64,000 nucleotides of DNA. It comes from Mercurialis annua (lineage: Eukaryota > Streptophyta > Magnoliopsida > Malpighiales > Euphorbiaceae). The translations under genes were made by a program, and so were the position numbers. The notes below the pieces were generated by a model. It was not told where the DNA came from. It saw only the letters and a list, made by a program, of their open reading frames with translations, and searched no databases. Shown here piece after piece: positions 38,907 to 50,273 of this stretch; the first letter of the stretch is position 1; every line of letters starts with the position of its first letter. The stretch spans positions 3,286,001-3,350,000 of the forward strand of contig NC_065574.1 of the NCBI RefSeq assembly GCF_937616625.2. The letters run 5' to 3'.

Positions 38907-39412
38907 TGTTGGACAGTCTTTTTGAAGAAGAAGAAGACGAAGCACTTCATTTCATTTCTTCGTGTTGTAAATTTATAGTAATAATATCATAAATAATACA
39001 CAAGAAACGTGAAAATGATGTACGGGACTACAACTACAACGGCCCGTTTCAAAATCTTTATTTCATGATTACATGCCCCAACTTTTCTCGTTTTTATATA
39101 GTTCTTCACGAAAATTCTTACCTGGACCTGATTTTCTATGTACCTATCCAATGAGGTATTAGAAAATTTTATACAATTTTTTCTCTGTTCTCATTATTTT
39201 CTCTTTTTTTTTTTGGATAGATCTATGAATTTTTCATGAACCGGGTCTAGATAAGAACTTCCCAATTCTTCATATAAAAATGTAAACCATCCCGTCAATA
39301 AAATAATTTTAATTGAAATATTAATACTCATTAATAGTATAATATTTATTAACTAATCAAATACATTTAATAATATCACATATTATATTATACATTAATA
39401 AATGATTCTCAT

Positions 39413-39597
39413 CAACGAGGAGATTCGTTTAAGTGGTAAATGGTTTAATATCTTTTAAATAAAGTTTCAGGTTCGAATTCTATAAATATAGAAAATACCG
39501 CTGGCGGATTCATCCACCATGACAGATACGCGACACAGTCGGAATCTGAATTAGTCAAGGCGAAGCCTTAGAAATTGGATGGACATCAAAAAAAATG
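39413..39597 (+). mobile_element. tRNA-derived SINE, copy 1
   Basis: An A-box-like AAGTGGTAAATGG and a B-box-like GGTTCGAATTC are spaced as in a tRNA-derived Pol III promoter. The tail ends in an A-run. Colinear with the opposite-strand copy at 41349-41520. Confidence 0.7.
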
Positions 39598-39705
39598 TTT
39601 CCCAATTCATATAGCCAATTAGGTTGATACAAGATTTTTCTTCCTGTAATATACTTATACATTAAAAACTGAAACTTTGAAAAAATGTATGCTGTTATTA
39701 GAGTC

Positions 39706-39711
39706 CACGTG
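39706..39711. promoter_or_regulatory. G-box / ABRE-like CACGTG upstream of ABCC copy B
   Basis: CACGTG in the same GAGTCCACGTGT context, about 800 bp upstream of the copy B ATG; counterpart of 28911. Confidence 0.5.
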
Positions 39712-39960
39712 TTCAGCTTGGACGATACTCGCTTCAAACTTGCACCACATACGACATCATTCTGGATATTAAAACTTAACTTTTCTGTCCATCTAATTTT
39801 TCAGACTGAATTTACGACTTTTTTCTGATATGATATAAAACTGCATATGTAGGGTTTATATTTATTTTTCTGATTTAAGATTGCGTAATTGTATTAATTA
39901 TTTGATTATTTATATACTTTCTGTAATTCACTTTTCTGTTAAATATAGGCTAACCTATTT

Positions 39961-40839
39961 TCAGGTCTCTGTATTTTCTGCTTTTTATTTATTTGGTTTT
40001 TGAATTATATTTTTTTAATTAGTTTTTATATTTTTTATTTTTTATTTATTTGGCCCATGTACAATTAAATTTTGCAGTAATTTAGTCGTTAAAGGATAGA
40101 TTGGGGACGAAATAAACAAAAAATGAAACTATAAAAAAATTAAATAAATATTTTTTTCTACTAAGTAAATAAAAATAAAAGTGCATAGACTAAGTAAATA
40201 AAAAATATATGATCTAATTAAATAAAAAAAAATATAAAACTGAGACTAAGTAGATAAAAAATAAAAAATAAAAAAACCTCATGATGGATTATGTCTTAAA
40301 TAAGAAAAAAGGGTCGATTTGTACTTAAATTTATATCTCGAAATTAAATAAACTATTTTTAATTAACTATATTATAAAATTTATGTCTCGACTCTCGAGG
40401 TCAAATAATTCACTTTCATGTCATATAGATTACACGTTTGATGTGCACAAATTATTAACCCTGAAATGTAAATTTTGATTAAAAAAGTTAAATGTGACTA
40501 TAATACATAATATTAGATTTTGATTTTGATAATCACCTTTCATTTAAACTATCTTCTTTTACAAAAATTGACAAGATTTATTTTGAAAAACTTAAAAAAT
40601 TAATTAATAAATTATATCCTTATATATGTATATTTTTTTAATTATTATATATTTATAAAATACAAATTACTTCCTGAATTTTATAAATATCTTTAAAAAC
40701 ATTAAGTTCATTATTAGTATCTTTATTAAATAAATTGATAATTAATGATAATTTAAAATATAATTATTAGATTTAATAATATTTTAATTTAATTACTAAA
40801 ATTAATAATTAAAATTTATTTATATTTTAAAATGTTTAA
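39961..40839. other. Intergenic, no gene seen
   Basis: Very AT-rich DNA upstream of copy B. Confidence 0.5.
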
Positions 40840-41130
40840 AACAACAATTTTGCACGTTTCTTTTTCTTTTTGGACAAAGATGTACTATGAATGTAGTTCT
40901 GTTCCTTTATATGGACTAAAAGATATGTGCATCTTATAATGATGAATCAATTATTGTGTCCCCAGTATTTTTCCCATCCAAAAAGCATTATGGCTTTTTA
41001 ACATTATATATACTTTAATTAAAAAGCTCTACCTTTAACAAAAATTTATTTTCAAAATTATTTTAATATAGATATTGTTTAATATTCAAAGTCAATTTAC
41101 TGATTAAATCGAAGAAAGTCATGAGATGGC
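40840..41130. repeat. Duplicated distal 5' flank, copy 1
   Basis: Shares an ACATTATATATACTTTAATT block and surroundings with 57700-57990 and 60520-60760. Lies about 2 kb upstream of ABCC copy B, so it marks the 5' side of the repeated unit. Confidence 0.75.
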
Positions 41131-41348
41131 AAAGCTTTTTATAAAGATTTAAAAATACGCATTATGGATTGAAATTCCACTCTATATCATTTTTCGATGG
41201 TAACTTATTTTATTTATTCAAATAATTTAGATTAATTTAATTTTATATCTTTATAAACTTTTTTAATATTGTTAGAAAACAAAATATATTGCTTAAAAGT
41301 TGAAAAATATTGAAATAAAATAATTGTAACATTTATAAAAAAAATTAC

Positions 41349-41520
41349 TTTTTTTCATTGTCCGTTCGGTTTCCAGAGCTTCACCCTAACTAGTCCGAAT
41401 CCGAACCGCGGACCTATATGGTGGGTGAGTCTGCTAACGAAAATTTTCTGCATTTGTAAGACTCGAATCCGACTTTACTTAAAAGATATCAAACCGCTTA
41501 TCACTTGCACCAACCCGGTT
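41349..41520 (-). mobile_element. tRNA-derived SINE, copy 2
   Basis: On the minus strand: A-box-like CAAGTGATAAGCGG, B-box-like GGATTCGAGTC, then a colinear body and A-rich tail like the copy at 39413. Confidence 0.7.
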
Positions 41521-41595
41521 GATAAAATACTTTCTTATCTTCTTATCTATATTGTTACTGAGCAATAAATTAATGGTGTGATATTGCCTTCTTTA

Positions 41596-42044
41596 TAGGG
41601 GTGTAACCGAGTCGAGCTAACTCGCGAGCTACTCGGTATTGACTCGAAAAATACTCGAAATCGACTCGACTTATATCGAGTCGAGCTCGAGTTCGAGCTA
41701 CTCGAGTTAATAGTCGAGTCGAGTTCGAGCTCCAAAATACTTGACTCGATGAGCTCGCGAGCCTAATCGAGCTTCGATTAGTTTACCTTTTTACCCTTTT
41801 TATTTATATATATTTATAATAATATCTTTATTTTAATATTAAAATATAATTTTTAAATATTTATATAGATAATCGAGTTGAGTCGAGTCGAGCTCGAGTC
41901 TTAATTATTCTGTCGAGTTCGAGCTCGAGCTCCCAAAATGAAACTCGATCGAGCTCGAGTCGAGTTTCGAGCTTAAGATTTTAGAGTCGAGTCGAGCTCG
42001 AGCTTGGCAGTGTTTCGACTCGACTCGGCTCGGTTACACCCCTA
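41596..42044. mobile_element. hAT-type non-autonomous element, 449 bp
   Basis: Ends TAGGGGTGTAACCGAG and CTCGGTTACACCCCTA, with perfect 8-bp duplications CTTCTTTA at 41588-41595 and 42045-42052. The subterminal regions are packed with TCGAGC/GAGCTCGA motifs. The open frame at 41547-41735 is an artefact of this repeat. Confidence 0.9.
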
Positions 42045-42052
42045 CTTCTTTA

Positions 42053-43344
42053 GATCCAATGAGCTGTTGTATACTTGTATCTTAGCAGTAATGTAGTAAA
42101 AGCCAAAAGAAAATAAATACCAAAAAAATACTAGTAATAAATCTACAAAAAAAAAATCTTATTTAACAAAAACAACCGATTATTATGACTTAAATAACAA
42201 AAAACTGAGACTATTTCTGCAAAACTCTACGAGTTTTGAATATATTACAAATTTTAATTTTTATGTAATTTAAAATTATAATATGAACATGTGAAATAAG
42301 GTGCAACTAATTAGAAGAGATTAAGTAATTTACCTCCAATTTATAATTTTATAATTTACCTCCACTTTTTAAAGTTATGTTTATTAATATTTTGTATAGA
42401 AGTATTTTATAAGTTCATTTTTTGTAATTTTAAAAATGATATATATATATCAATTAGCTGTTTTACTGATTTTTATTTTTTTTATATATTTTTGTATGTG
42501 GCGAACTGTATTTCAACTTTACGTGTATATATTAGTATATAAAATAATTTTATCAAAAAAAGTTATCCATCCAAAAATAGGATAATTTTATCGAAAATAT
42601 ATTTCTCTTGATCGGATGTCGCCGGTCTACAAAATTGACAATGAAATTATTTTTCTATTATTGACTAATTTTACATAACTTTTTTGAGATAAGGCTACAG
42701 CTCAAAATGTCATTCACTTTTAATAAAGATAAATTGTTTCATAATTTAAGATGAATAATACAATTTTGAACTTTTCAGAAAACTGAAAAGCTACTACTAC
42801 AGCTCGAATGTCACATTCGATTATATATTTTTGATGCTGCATCCTAAAAGATTTTAACTACACAATTGTTTACAGTAGTTTAAAAATAAACCCTTGAAAC
42901 GTGAGATACAAGTTTTGCATAATTTAATGTGCTAAACTATATATTTATTTTGGATTGATAGCACATATGATACTAATAGCATTATCGTACTAGTATCATT
43001 CAAATCCATTATGCCATTCAAAAAATTTGGTAAAAAATTAGTGCTGATATGACACGATCCGATTCGTTATAACATGTCACTACTGCAATGATGGACCCAT
43101 AAGTTTTTGTAAAATGGTTAAAGTTGTACTAAAAAATTATAAGATGGTCAAAATTGGCAAAAGGTGGGTAGTGCTTATTATTTTAAGACGTAAAATTAAT
43201 TATAGTATCAGATTATATATTCATATTTTTTCAAATATTCAAAATATTAAGATGGCCAACTGTCCCTCATATACAAGCTATTTTTAGATCCGCCCCTGAC
43301 TACTGGTTGCCTGGTTGGCAACTCGGCAATATTTTCCGGATTTT
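42053..43344. other. Intergenic, no gene seen
   Basis: AT-rich. Around 43080-43305 there is sequence related to 47255-47460 (a GGGCGGAYCTA-type terminus and gatggtcaaa-like blocks), probably eroded transposon DNA. Confidence 0.45.
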
Positions 43345-43465
43345 TGAACGGTGTATGGATTTGAGAAAAAATGGTAGTTCGCGTATGAAAATGATAATTT
43401 TTAAACGGCGTGATTAAAATGAAAAAAAAAACGAATAAAGTTGATGAATTTTTATGACATTAACT
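43345..43465. mobile_element. Half copy of the long-palindrome MITE
   Basis: Matches the right arm of 15357-15664 (AAATGGTAGTTCG, TTTTATGACATTAAC). The other arm is missing. Confidence 0.6.
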
Positions 43466-44329
43466 CTTATTTTATTCAATTAACTCTTAAATTGGATCAT
43501 CGAGGTTTTTGAACTCGTTCATTTTGTACTATTTGAAAATTACATGATCTAAACATAAAGAGCATTGTCCTTAATTTTAATGCACAAATTCAGGGACCGA
43601 AATAACCAGTTATCCATTCCCTATGGACTGGTGTATATAAATGCCTTCAACAGAATGAAATTAGTTCCAACACATTTCGTTTAACAATCAGCACCTAAAA
43701 GAGACATAAAAATATCTACTAATGTATGGCATTGCAGCTCTGGTTTTAACTTAAGTAACATGACTACCCCATGACACGTCAAACTCAACTTTAAAGCAAT
43801 TTAATTTTTCTGAAAGAAGAGACAACATTGCAGCAGCAACCCACTTGCCAAAGCCAAACTACCGATAAACCGATAATTATATAATATAATGGTATCGTCA
43901 TTCGTACGATAAATCAATAAGGTACTACTAGACATATGCTAATATTTAATATAAAAAAAAACAATAATTAAAGATTTTTTATCGTAAATGTTCATTGGCT
44001 TGTTGTAAATTAAACGACGTGGCATAACCGATTTATGGGATAAATATTCGCTAAACTACAGTTAAAATTTCATTCCCAACTACTCCATCTATCCCAAAAC
44101 AATAGTTTTTTTTTCGCTTTTAACATAATTAATGTTCTAATTTTTCATAACTAGAGGTCGCAATGTTTTCTCCCGGTTTTTGGGCAATCATTAATCTTAT
44201 AAAGGGGTATGAAATGCCAACCATGGCAAGGGACTTAGTTTGCGAGGAACCAGTGAAATAGAACATGCTATTATATATAATGATTTCTCATTGAACCTTC
44301 CTGCCATCTGGAACCACAATTCATATATA

Positions 44330-44465
44330 AGCTTCCATCAACAATGCATTTTAAATAGGGTTTAAGGAGAGTAAAATTAATACCATTTGATTCTATGAAA
44401 CCACGCCCGATCTCAGGTGTATTAATTATGCCTGTAATGAAATTAGTGAAAAGAGTTTCACTATT
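44330..44465 (-). pseudogene. Fragment duplicated from the RIP-like pseudogene
   Basis: Direct repeat of 46901-47015 with few differences, from the N-terminal half of the RIP-like reading frame. It has no start or C-terminal part. It sits left of an AT-rich segment that is itself duplicated right of the pseudogene, so one duplication may explain both. Confidence 0.6.
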
Positions 44466-44749
44466 AATCTAGTATAATAAAAGGAATCGGAAAAACAATA
44501 AACAACAATACTTACTTGTTGTAAAGTACAACCGCAACAATAAAAATAAAAAAAAAGTCAGAAGCAGTGCAAACAAACAAACAACAGCAATCAAAAACAG
44601 TTGGCGGAACACAAACCTACAAGCGGGACAACAATTATCGCAAATTACTAATACATTTTTAACAAAAATCCGGCAGCATTTTCCCAAAAATTGAGCATCA
44701 CCCATTTTTCAGGGAAAGACTACAAGTAAACTGTACATTTTAAAAATAT

Positions 44750-45530
44750 CTAACACACCAAATCATGACAATTAACCCAACAAATTAATGCCAATTAGCC
44801 CAAATTTATTCGAGAATTTTTAATTAATAATATACATTAAATATCTAAATCAAGACAAAAATTAAAACAAAACAAATTAACCTACAATGAATGGACATAA
44901 AAAAATCAACCACAACTAACACAATTTAAGCTAACTAAAATCTAATTAACCTAAAATTTAACGATTCTAATCTATAATTAAACATTTTTTAACCTAATTT
45001 ACAATTTAATTCACTTAAAAATTAATTTAAAATTAAAAACTTATTTAAATTAAAAATAAATTTAACTAATGAAGCAAGAATGATCAATTTCAATAAACGT
45101 TAAATAATATTTTTTAACTAATTAAATAAACCAATTTAAAGTTAAATAATTTAAAATACCTACACATAACATTTAACCTAAAAATAATAACTCAAAATAA
45201 ATAAATTTTTTTAATTTAACCTAATTACACTAAATAATAACCTAATCTAATTAATTAAGCCCAATTTAACAAATGAAACCTAATTTTATTAATTAAATAT
45301 AAATAAACAAATTAAAATTAATTTAATTAATTAACCTCAATTTAACAAAGTAAACCTAATTTATATAAATTATACCTAATTACACTAAATAATAACCTAA
45401 TTAAATTAATTAAGTCTACCATAACATATTATACCTAATTTAATTAACCCAAATTAAACAAAATAAACATAATCTATATAAACTAAACCTAATTCAATAA
45501 ATAAAAAATAATTAAATATTAATTAGGTTA
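44750..45530. repeat. AT-rich CCTAATT-type repeat array, copy 1
   Basis: Degenerate short repeats around ACCTAATTTAATTAA. The part 45068-45370 is closely repeated at 47517-47815. It directly follows the first exon of the CACTA element at its GT donor, so it may be a transposon intron. Confidence 0.7.
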
Positions 45531-46118
45531 CCTGAATAAAGGCCGCCGACGACGTATGGCGGCAGCAGAGGCGAGCGACGCCCGGAGGATGGTTGTACGG
45601 CGGAGATTAGCAGCAAGGATGGCGACTCGGAAGCAGAGAGCAGAGGAGGGCGGGAAACGGTAGGCATGACGGAAGAAAAAACTGCAGAAGAGAGGGAAAG
45701 TTTTTGCAGTTTGATTTTAGAAACTGAGAATGAAGAAGAGAGCGTTGGGAATAAAAATATTTTGATTTTAGCGACGGATATTATATCCGTCGCTAAAATC
45801 TTAAGTTCCGTCGGCGAATGCATGCCAAAACTCTGTGTTTTATCAATTGGCCGATTTAGCGACGACAGTTGAAATCTGTCGCTACTTAACGACAGATTTT
45901 AATTTTCGTCACTAAAATTAGCGACGGAATTAAACATCCGCCGCTAAAATTACAAATTTTGGTCGGTGAATTTGGCGGGTGTAATCCCACCAAATTATTT
46001 TTGGTTTTGGCGACGAATACTGATTCTGTCGCAAAATTTCGTCGGGAATTTACATTTAGCGACGGATTTTGGATCCGTCGCCAAAATCCGTCGCTAAAAC
46101 ACAACTTTTTAGTAGTGG
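45531..46118 (-). mobile_element. CACTA (En/Spm) transposon end with subterminal repeats
   Basis: On the minus strand the terminus is CACTACTAAAAAG at 46118, followed by many direct and inverted GCGACGGA-type motifs to about 45760, the architecture of CACTA ends. Next comes a short open segment beginning MPTVSRPP (ATG near 45668), ending at a GT donor near 45532, which could be the first exon of an element gene. I found no opposite terminus or transposase, so it is truncated or rearranged. Confidence 0.75.
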
Positions 46119-46340
46119 GTGTCCTCGTCGTCGCCACGGCCACGGATACGGCGATGAGTCCCACGGCCACGGATACGACGCTGAGTCCCGAGGCCACCCT
46201 GACCGGAGTCCTCGTCATCGCTGCTGGTATAGTCGTTGGGGCTATCATCATCGTGCGCGGGATCATGCCTATAAAAGCGTACCAGACCTTCAACACGATC
46301 TCGACAAATTCCTAGCTTTCTACCGATAAGCAACTTAACA
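46119..46340. other. GC-rich fragment beside the CACTA end, unclassified
   Basis: Contains two copies of a CCACGGCCACGGATACG unit and is open in several frames. Not recognised. It may be a captured gene fragment or old element DNA. Confidence 0.4.
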
Positions 46341-46379
46341 TCTTTCTAATTCTCGGTGAAAGGTGCACCGGTCAAAGAG

Positions 46380-47092
46380 ACTTTCACAATGCGTCGACTT
46401 ACCTTGGACCAATTACAGATAGTGTATAGATTTGAGCATCAATATCCACATCAATATAATTGAAAATCTGACTAAATGACCTCAAAAGTAAGCTAAATAT
46501 ACACGTCTCCGATAGAAGCAATATATGATGTACAGCCAAATTTTTCAAATCATGGGCTTTTGGTGATATCTCCTGAAGTTGTGAGATCCATATACAAATC
46601 TTTCAATTCGTAAAGAGCATTTTTCAGTTTTGGCAACGATAAATTGGTTGGAAGTGTGGCTTCATACCTCACTGGCATGTTGATCACCATAGACTTATGA
46701 TGTCTTGATTCAACATATTCTTCTAAATTTGATTCCTACTGTCAGCTCATCTCTATCCACACATCATCGTCCCTGGATCTAAATGCCACCACATAATAGT
46801 TGGAGCATATAAGTTTAAAATCTATCCAAAAATTCTCCATAACTAGCCGAATTACGAAGAATCGGGAACTTTTGAACTTCTTTCCGTCGTATCTAGCACT
46901 GCGTTTCAAATAGGATTTAAAGAGAGTAAAATTAATACCATTTGATTCTACGAAACCACGCCTGATCTCAGGTGTATTAATTATGCGTGTAATGAAGTTA
47001 GTGAAAAGAGTTTGACTATCAATACCAGCTTCATCATTTTCTAAATTGAATTCGAAAAAGCCAATTTGTAAAGCTTCATACTGTTCCGCCAT
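46380..47092 (-). pseudogene. Ribosome-inactivating-protein-like (RIP, rRNA N-glycosidase fold) pseudogene
   Basis: A 116-codon frame starts at 47092 and has features of the N-terminal half of RIP A-chains: a Phe/Leu-rich opening, an SSRFF-type strand and a YVVAFRS-like strand with a following acidic loop. Functional RIPs depurinate the large-subunit rRNA. This one is dead: the frame ends in TGA at about 46742, with a TAG two codons later, after which related sequence stays open only to about 46550 and the active-site half is not intact. No signal peptide is evident. The family call comes from motif likeness only and is moderate; a duplicated scrap lies at 44330-44465. Confidence 0.5.
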
Positions 47093-47516
47093 TTGGGTTG
47101 AAGAGAGTGGAAAGTATGCTAAATTTTGGTGGCAAAAATGGATTCGAACCTCTCTTTTTTATCCTCAATGAAAATAATGTAATAAAATAGGCTAAATTCA
47201 TTTGTAGATCTCTGTATTTTAAACCTCTTTTCAAGAGGTTCTTATACTAAAGGGCGGACCTAGGAAGAGCGTATGGTGGGTAACTGCCCACCTTATAATT
47301 TTGAGTCCCTTTAAAAAACGTTGATACAGAATTGAAAAATATGATTTTGTCACCTTAAATTATATAGTTTGCCCACCTTAAAATTTATTTGTTGTCAATT
47401 TTACTCATTTTATAAAGTTTCAACATAATTTTGACCACCTTATAAAATATTTCTGGGCCGCCACTTACTTGAATTCTGTATTATTTAGTTTTTCTACTTA
47501 CCTATTTTTTGATTTC
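47093..47516. other. Intergenic, eroded transposon-like sequence
   Basis: About 47255-47460 begins with a GGGCGGACCTAGG-type end and resembles 43080-43305. No gene. Confidence 0.4.
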
Positions 47517-47815
47517 AAGAATGATCAATTTAAATAAACATTAAATAATATTTTTTAACTAATTAAATAAACCAATTTAAAGTTAAATAATTTACAATAC
47601 CTACACTTAACATTTAACCTAAAAATAATAACTCAAAATAATTTTTTTTTAATTTATTCTAATTACACTAAAAAAATAACCTAATCTAATTAATTAAGCC
47701 TAATTTAACAAATGAAACCTAATTTGATTAATTAAATATAAATAAACAAATTAAAATTAATTTAATTAATTTACCCTAATTCAAAAAAGTAAACCTAATT
47801 TATATAAATTATACC
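47517..47815. repeat. AT-rich repeat array, copy 2
   Basis: Direct, near-identical repeat of 45068-45370, abutting the duplicated ABCC 3' flank that starts near 47816. Confidence 0.85.
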
Positions 47816-47865
47816 TGATGACAAAAGCAGAGTTGGTCAAATCTTGAGACAAATATAAAGTGCTA

Positions 47866-48139
47866 CTATCTCCTATTCATAATATGTATTGCAGTTCAAA
47901 AAAATCTATAATATTTTTTATTTCAAAATATTAAAAGATTATTTATTGTTATTTTTTTTTAATTTATCTCCTATTAATCTATTGAAAAAATACAATAGCA
48001 CAAATAACAAAAGTAACCATAAATATGAACAAATTTTAATATAGAGCTAGTAAAAGAGTATATAAATTAAAATATTATTTTTTTTATAATTTTTATGTCA
48101 AAAATAAAATGCGATAAATATTATAAGTCGGAAAGGAAG
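47866..48139. mobile_element. Diverged Stowaway-like MITE, 274 bp
   Basis: Ends CTATCTCCTATTCATAATAT and inverse (imperfect), with TA on both sides and the same length as 17288-17561. It splits the duplicated ABCC flank that begins at 47816. Confidence 0.7.
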
Positions 48140-48327
48140 TATTAATAATAACGATTACATAGGATTTACCGAAAGCACTTGGACGATATGTTAAAGATCC
48201 ACATAAAATAGAAGGCATGGGCAATGAGATACCAAAACTAGCATTCCGAAGGGTTTACCCAGATAGTCAGATCATGTTCCAAAAAAATGGTCGGCCCATC
48301 GAAAATTGCCTCGTCAAATAAATAATA

Positions 48328-48619
48328 GGCCTAATTATTTAAAAACCACCCACCTTGCAAATTTTTTTCGTTTATACCACGACCTAGGAAATAGTTCATT
48401 TGTACCCCGTTTTGTATTTTAATGTTTCATCTGTACCCTTTAAAAAAAGAGCACGCGCATTTGTCCACCCTGTCCGCCATGTCAGCCAAAAATGCTGCAA
48501 TTACCATATTATCCCTGATGAGTCACCGGTTCTCTGACCAAACCATGGTTGCCCCTATCTCATTATCCAATACGCTGCGTTTTAATTTTCCTTCCATCTA
48601 ACCCATAGTTCTCCTCATC
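48328..48619 (+). repeat. Left TIR of the MULE (292 bp)
   Basis: Starts GGCCTAATTATTTAAAAACC and ends CTCCTCATC. Exact length match to the right TIR. Confidence 0.95.
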
Positions 48620-48702
48620 CCATCGTGTTTCACAGACAATAACCCTAACTTCATAAACTCACAGAATAGAACAAAGAAAGGCGAGGAAAATTGAGCGATA
48701 CT

Positions 48703-49497
48703 ATGTCTTCAATGTTTGAATCTTTCAAGCCCCTTGAAGATGTGAACGACAACATGTACAATCTTTCTCCAAAGCGAGTACGCAGTAACTGTAGGCATGG
48801 AAAGTTGGCTCTGTACACTTCATGGACCAAAACGAATCCGGGAAGAATATTCCGGCGATGTCGTCAGTCCAGGGTAAGTTTCAACATTTATTGCTTAATT
48901 TTATGTTAATGAAATGTGTAATGTTCGAATTTTTTTCTTAAGATTGTTTGGAAATTTATTGTTGAGTTGTGTTTTGATGGTCAGTGAGTAGCTTTTAGTC
49001 AATTTATAACTGTTTAAAACCCCCAATTTTTGAAAACCCCCAATTTTAAAGTAGGATTTATCGGTGATGAATGGAGAGTCACCCGTTTACACCCAAACTC
49101 TAAATAGATTCAGCAAGGTATTAGTATATGGAATAGCCAACCCTGGAATAACGTTTTTAAATCCAAATTCTAAATGAAATCATTGTTTTTTGTTGTTTAT
49201 TTCTGTTAAAGTAACATTTGTGCTTTTATACTGTGCAATATATTCATACATTAATGGTTGAATTGTCCGTTATCTATTGGATAGACCGAAGAAGATTGCG
49301 GAGCTTTTCGTTGGTACGATGAGGAGGTATCGTACGAGAATATAATGAAGCTCACTGTGCTTTTGGACAAAGTAACAGGATTGACGGATCAACTTGAGGA
49401 TAGGGAGAAAACAATTAAGCAGTTTGAAGAGGCTCAAGGAAAAGCTACAATTGCTTTTACGGAGTTACTGGATGAATATGATCGACTGCCTATGTAA
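48703..49497 (+). CDS. GRF-type zinc finger / coiled-coil protein carried by the MULE
   Basis: Two exons, 48703-48873 and 49285-49497, give 127 aa across a GT-AG intron. The GRF zinc finger spans the splice: ligands C30, H32, C53 and C62, with the family motif SWTKTNPGRIFRRC and then CGAFRWYD after the junction. Residues about 78-110 are charged and heptad-like (LLDKVTGLTDQLEDREKTI), a likely coiled coil. GRF fingers bind nucleic acid in other proteins (topoisomerase 3 alpha, NEIL3, APE2), so single-strand or DNA-end binding and dimerisation are plausible, not shown. The start is the first ATG after the left TIR; upstream TTG is not a likely plant start. Its place matches mudrB of maize MuDR, but I see no reason to call it a homologue of mudrB. 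Confidence 0.85.
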
Positions 49498-49665
49498 TTT
49501 GTTCACTAATTATCTATGTAATTTGTTCGACATTTATCTATGTAATGTTGTGGTTATGGTATCACTAATTATCACTAATTCTCTATGTAATTTGTTTGAC
49601 AATTATCTATGTAAAGTTGTAGTTATGGTACTACGAACTATACCTATGTTTGTGGTATTGAAACA
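49485..49665. repeat. CTATGTAATTTGTT-type tandem repeats between the convergent genes
   Basis: Degenerate copies of CTATGTAATTTGTTCGAC begin at the GRF stop codon region. Together with CTTCAC...GTGAAG hairpins at about 49995-50200 (each followed by CCAAAAAA) they fill the space between the two gene ends. Confidence 0.7.
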
Positions 49666-50273
49666 TTTTGTATATTGTACTTACTTATAATTCAATTTAT
49701 TTGTCGTTATTGTTGTCGAGTTACCCCTTCTTTGTGATTGTATTACCATTTTCATCCATATTTTTAAGCTGACATTTTTCTTTTTATCTTGAAAGGTATT
49801 TTTGAACCTTATAAATTCTAGATTTATGCTTATTTTGACTTTTCATGTATTAGAAAAGTTTGATAGCATTCAATTATTAACTGAACCTTGACCTGTTGAT
49901 TATTGGATATTTGGATGCACAAAAATTGTATCAAATTAAATATCAATTCACTAATACAAATATATTGACTAGCCAAAAAAGCAAGGTTTATACAAACCTT
50001 TGCTATAAATATTTCTTCACATCCGGTGAAGCCAAAAAAGTTGAATATCCTAAAATTATCTAATGATTTACATTCTGTGAAGGCAAAAAAACTGCACATT
50101 GCAGTAACGCCTCCCTAATGCTTCACACCAAGGTGAAGCCAAAAAAAAGGTTTATACTTCTTTGGACCTTTTATATACCTAGTGCTTCACATCCACTTGA
50201 AGCAAACAAAAATAAAGGTTAAATTTACACCTTCCATATACCCAAAAATTACGAAACCCAAAATCACATGACG

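Noticed and set aside
45959..46333. Three overlapping frames with HGHGYG/RGRG-like composition
   Set aside because: They span the CACTA terminus and a short GC-rich repeat; no consistent gene model.
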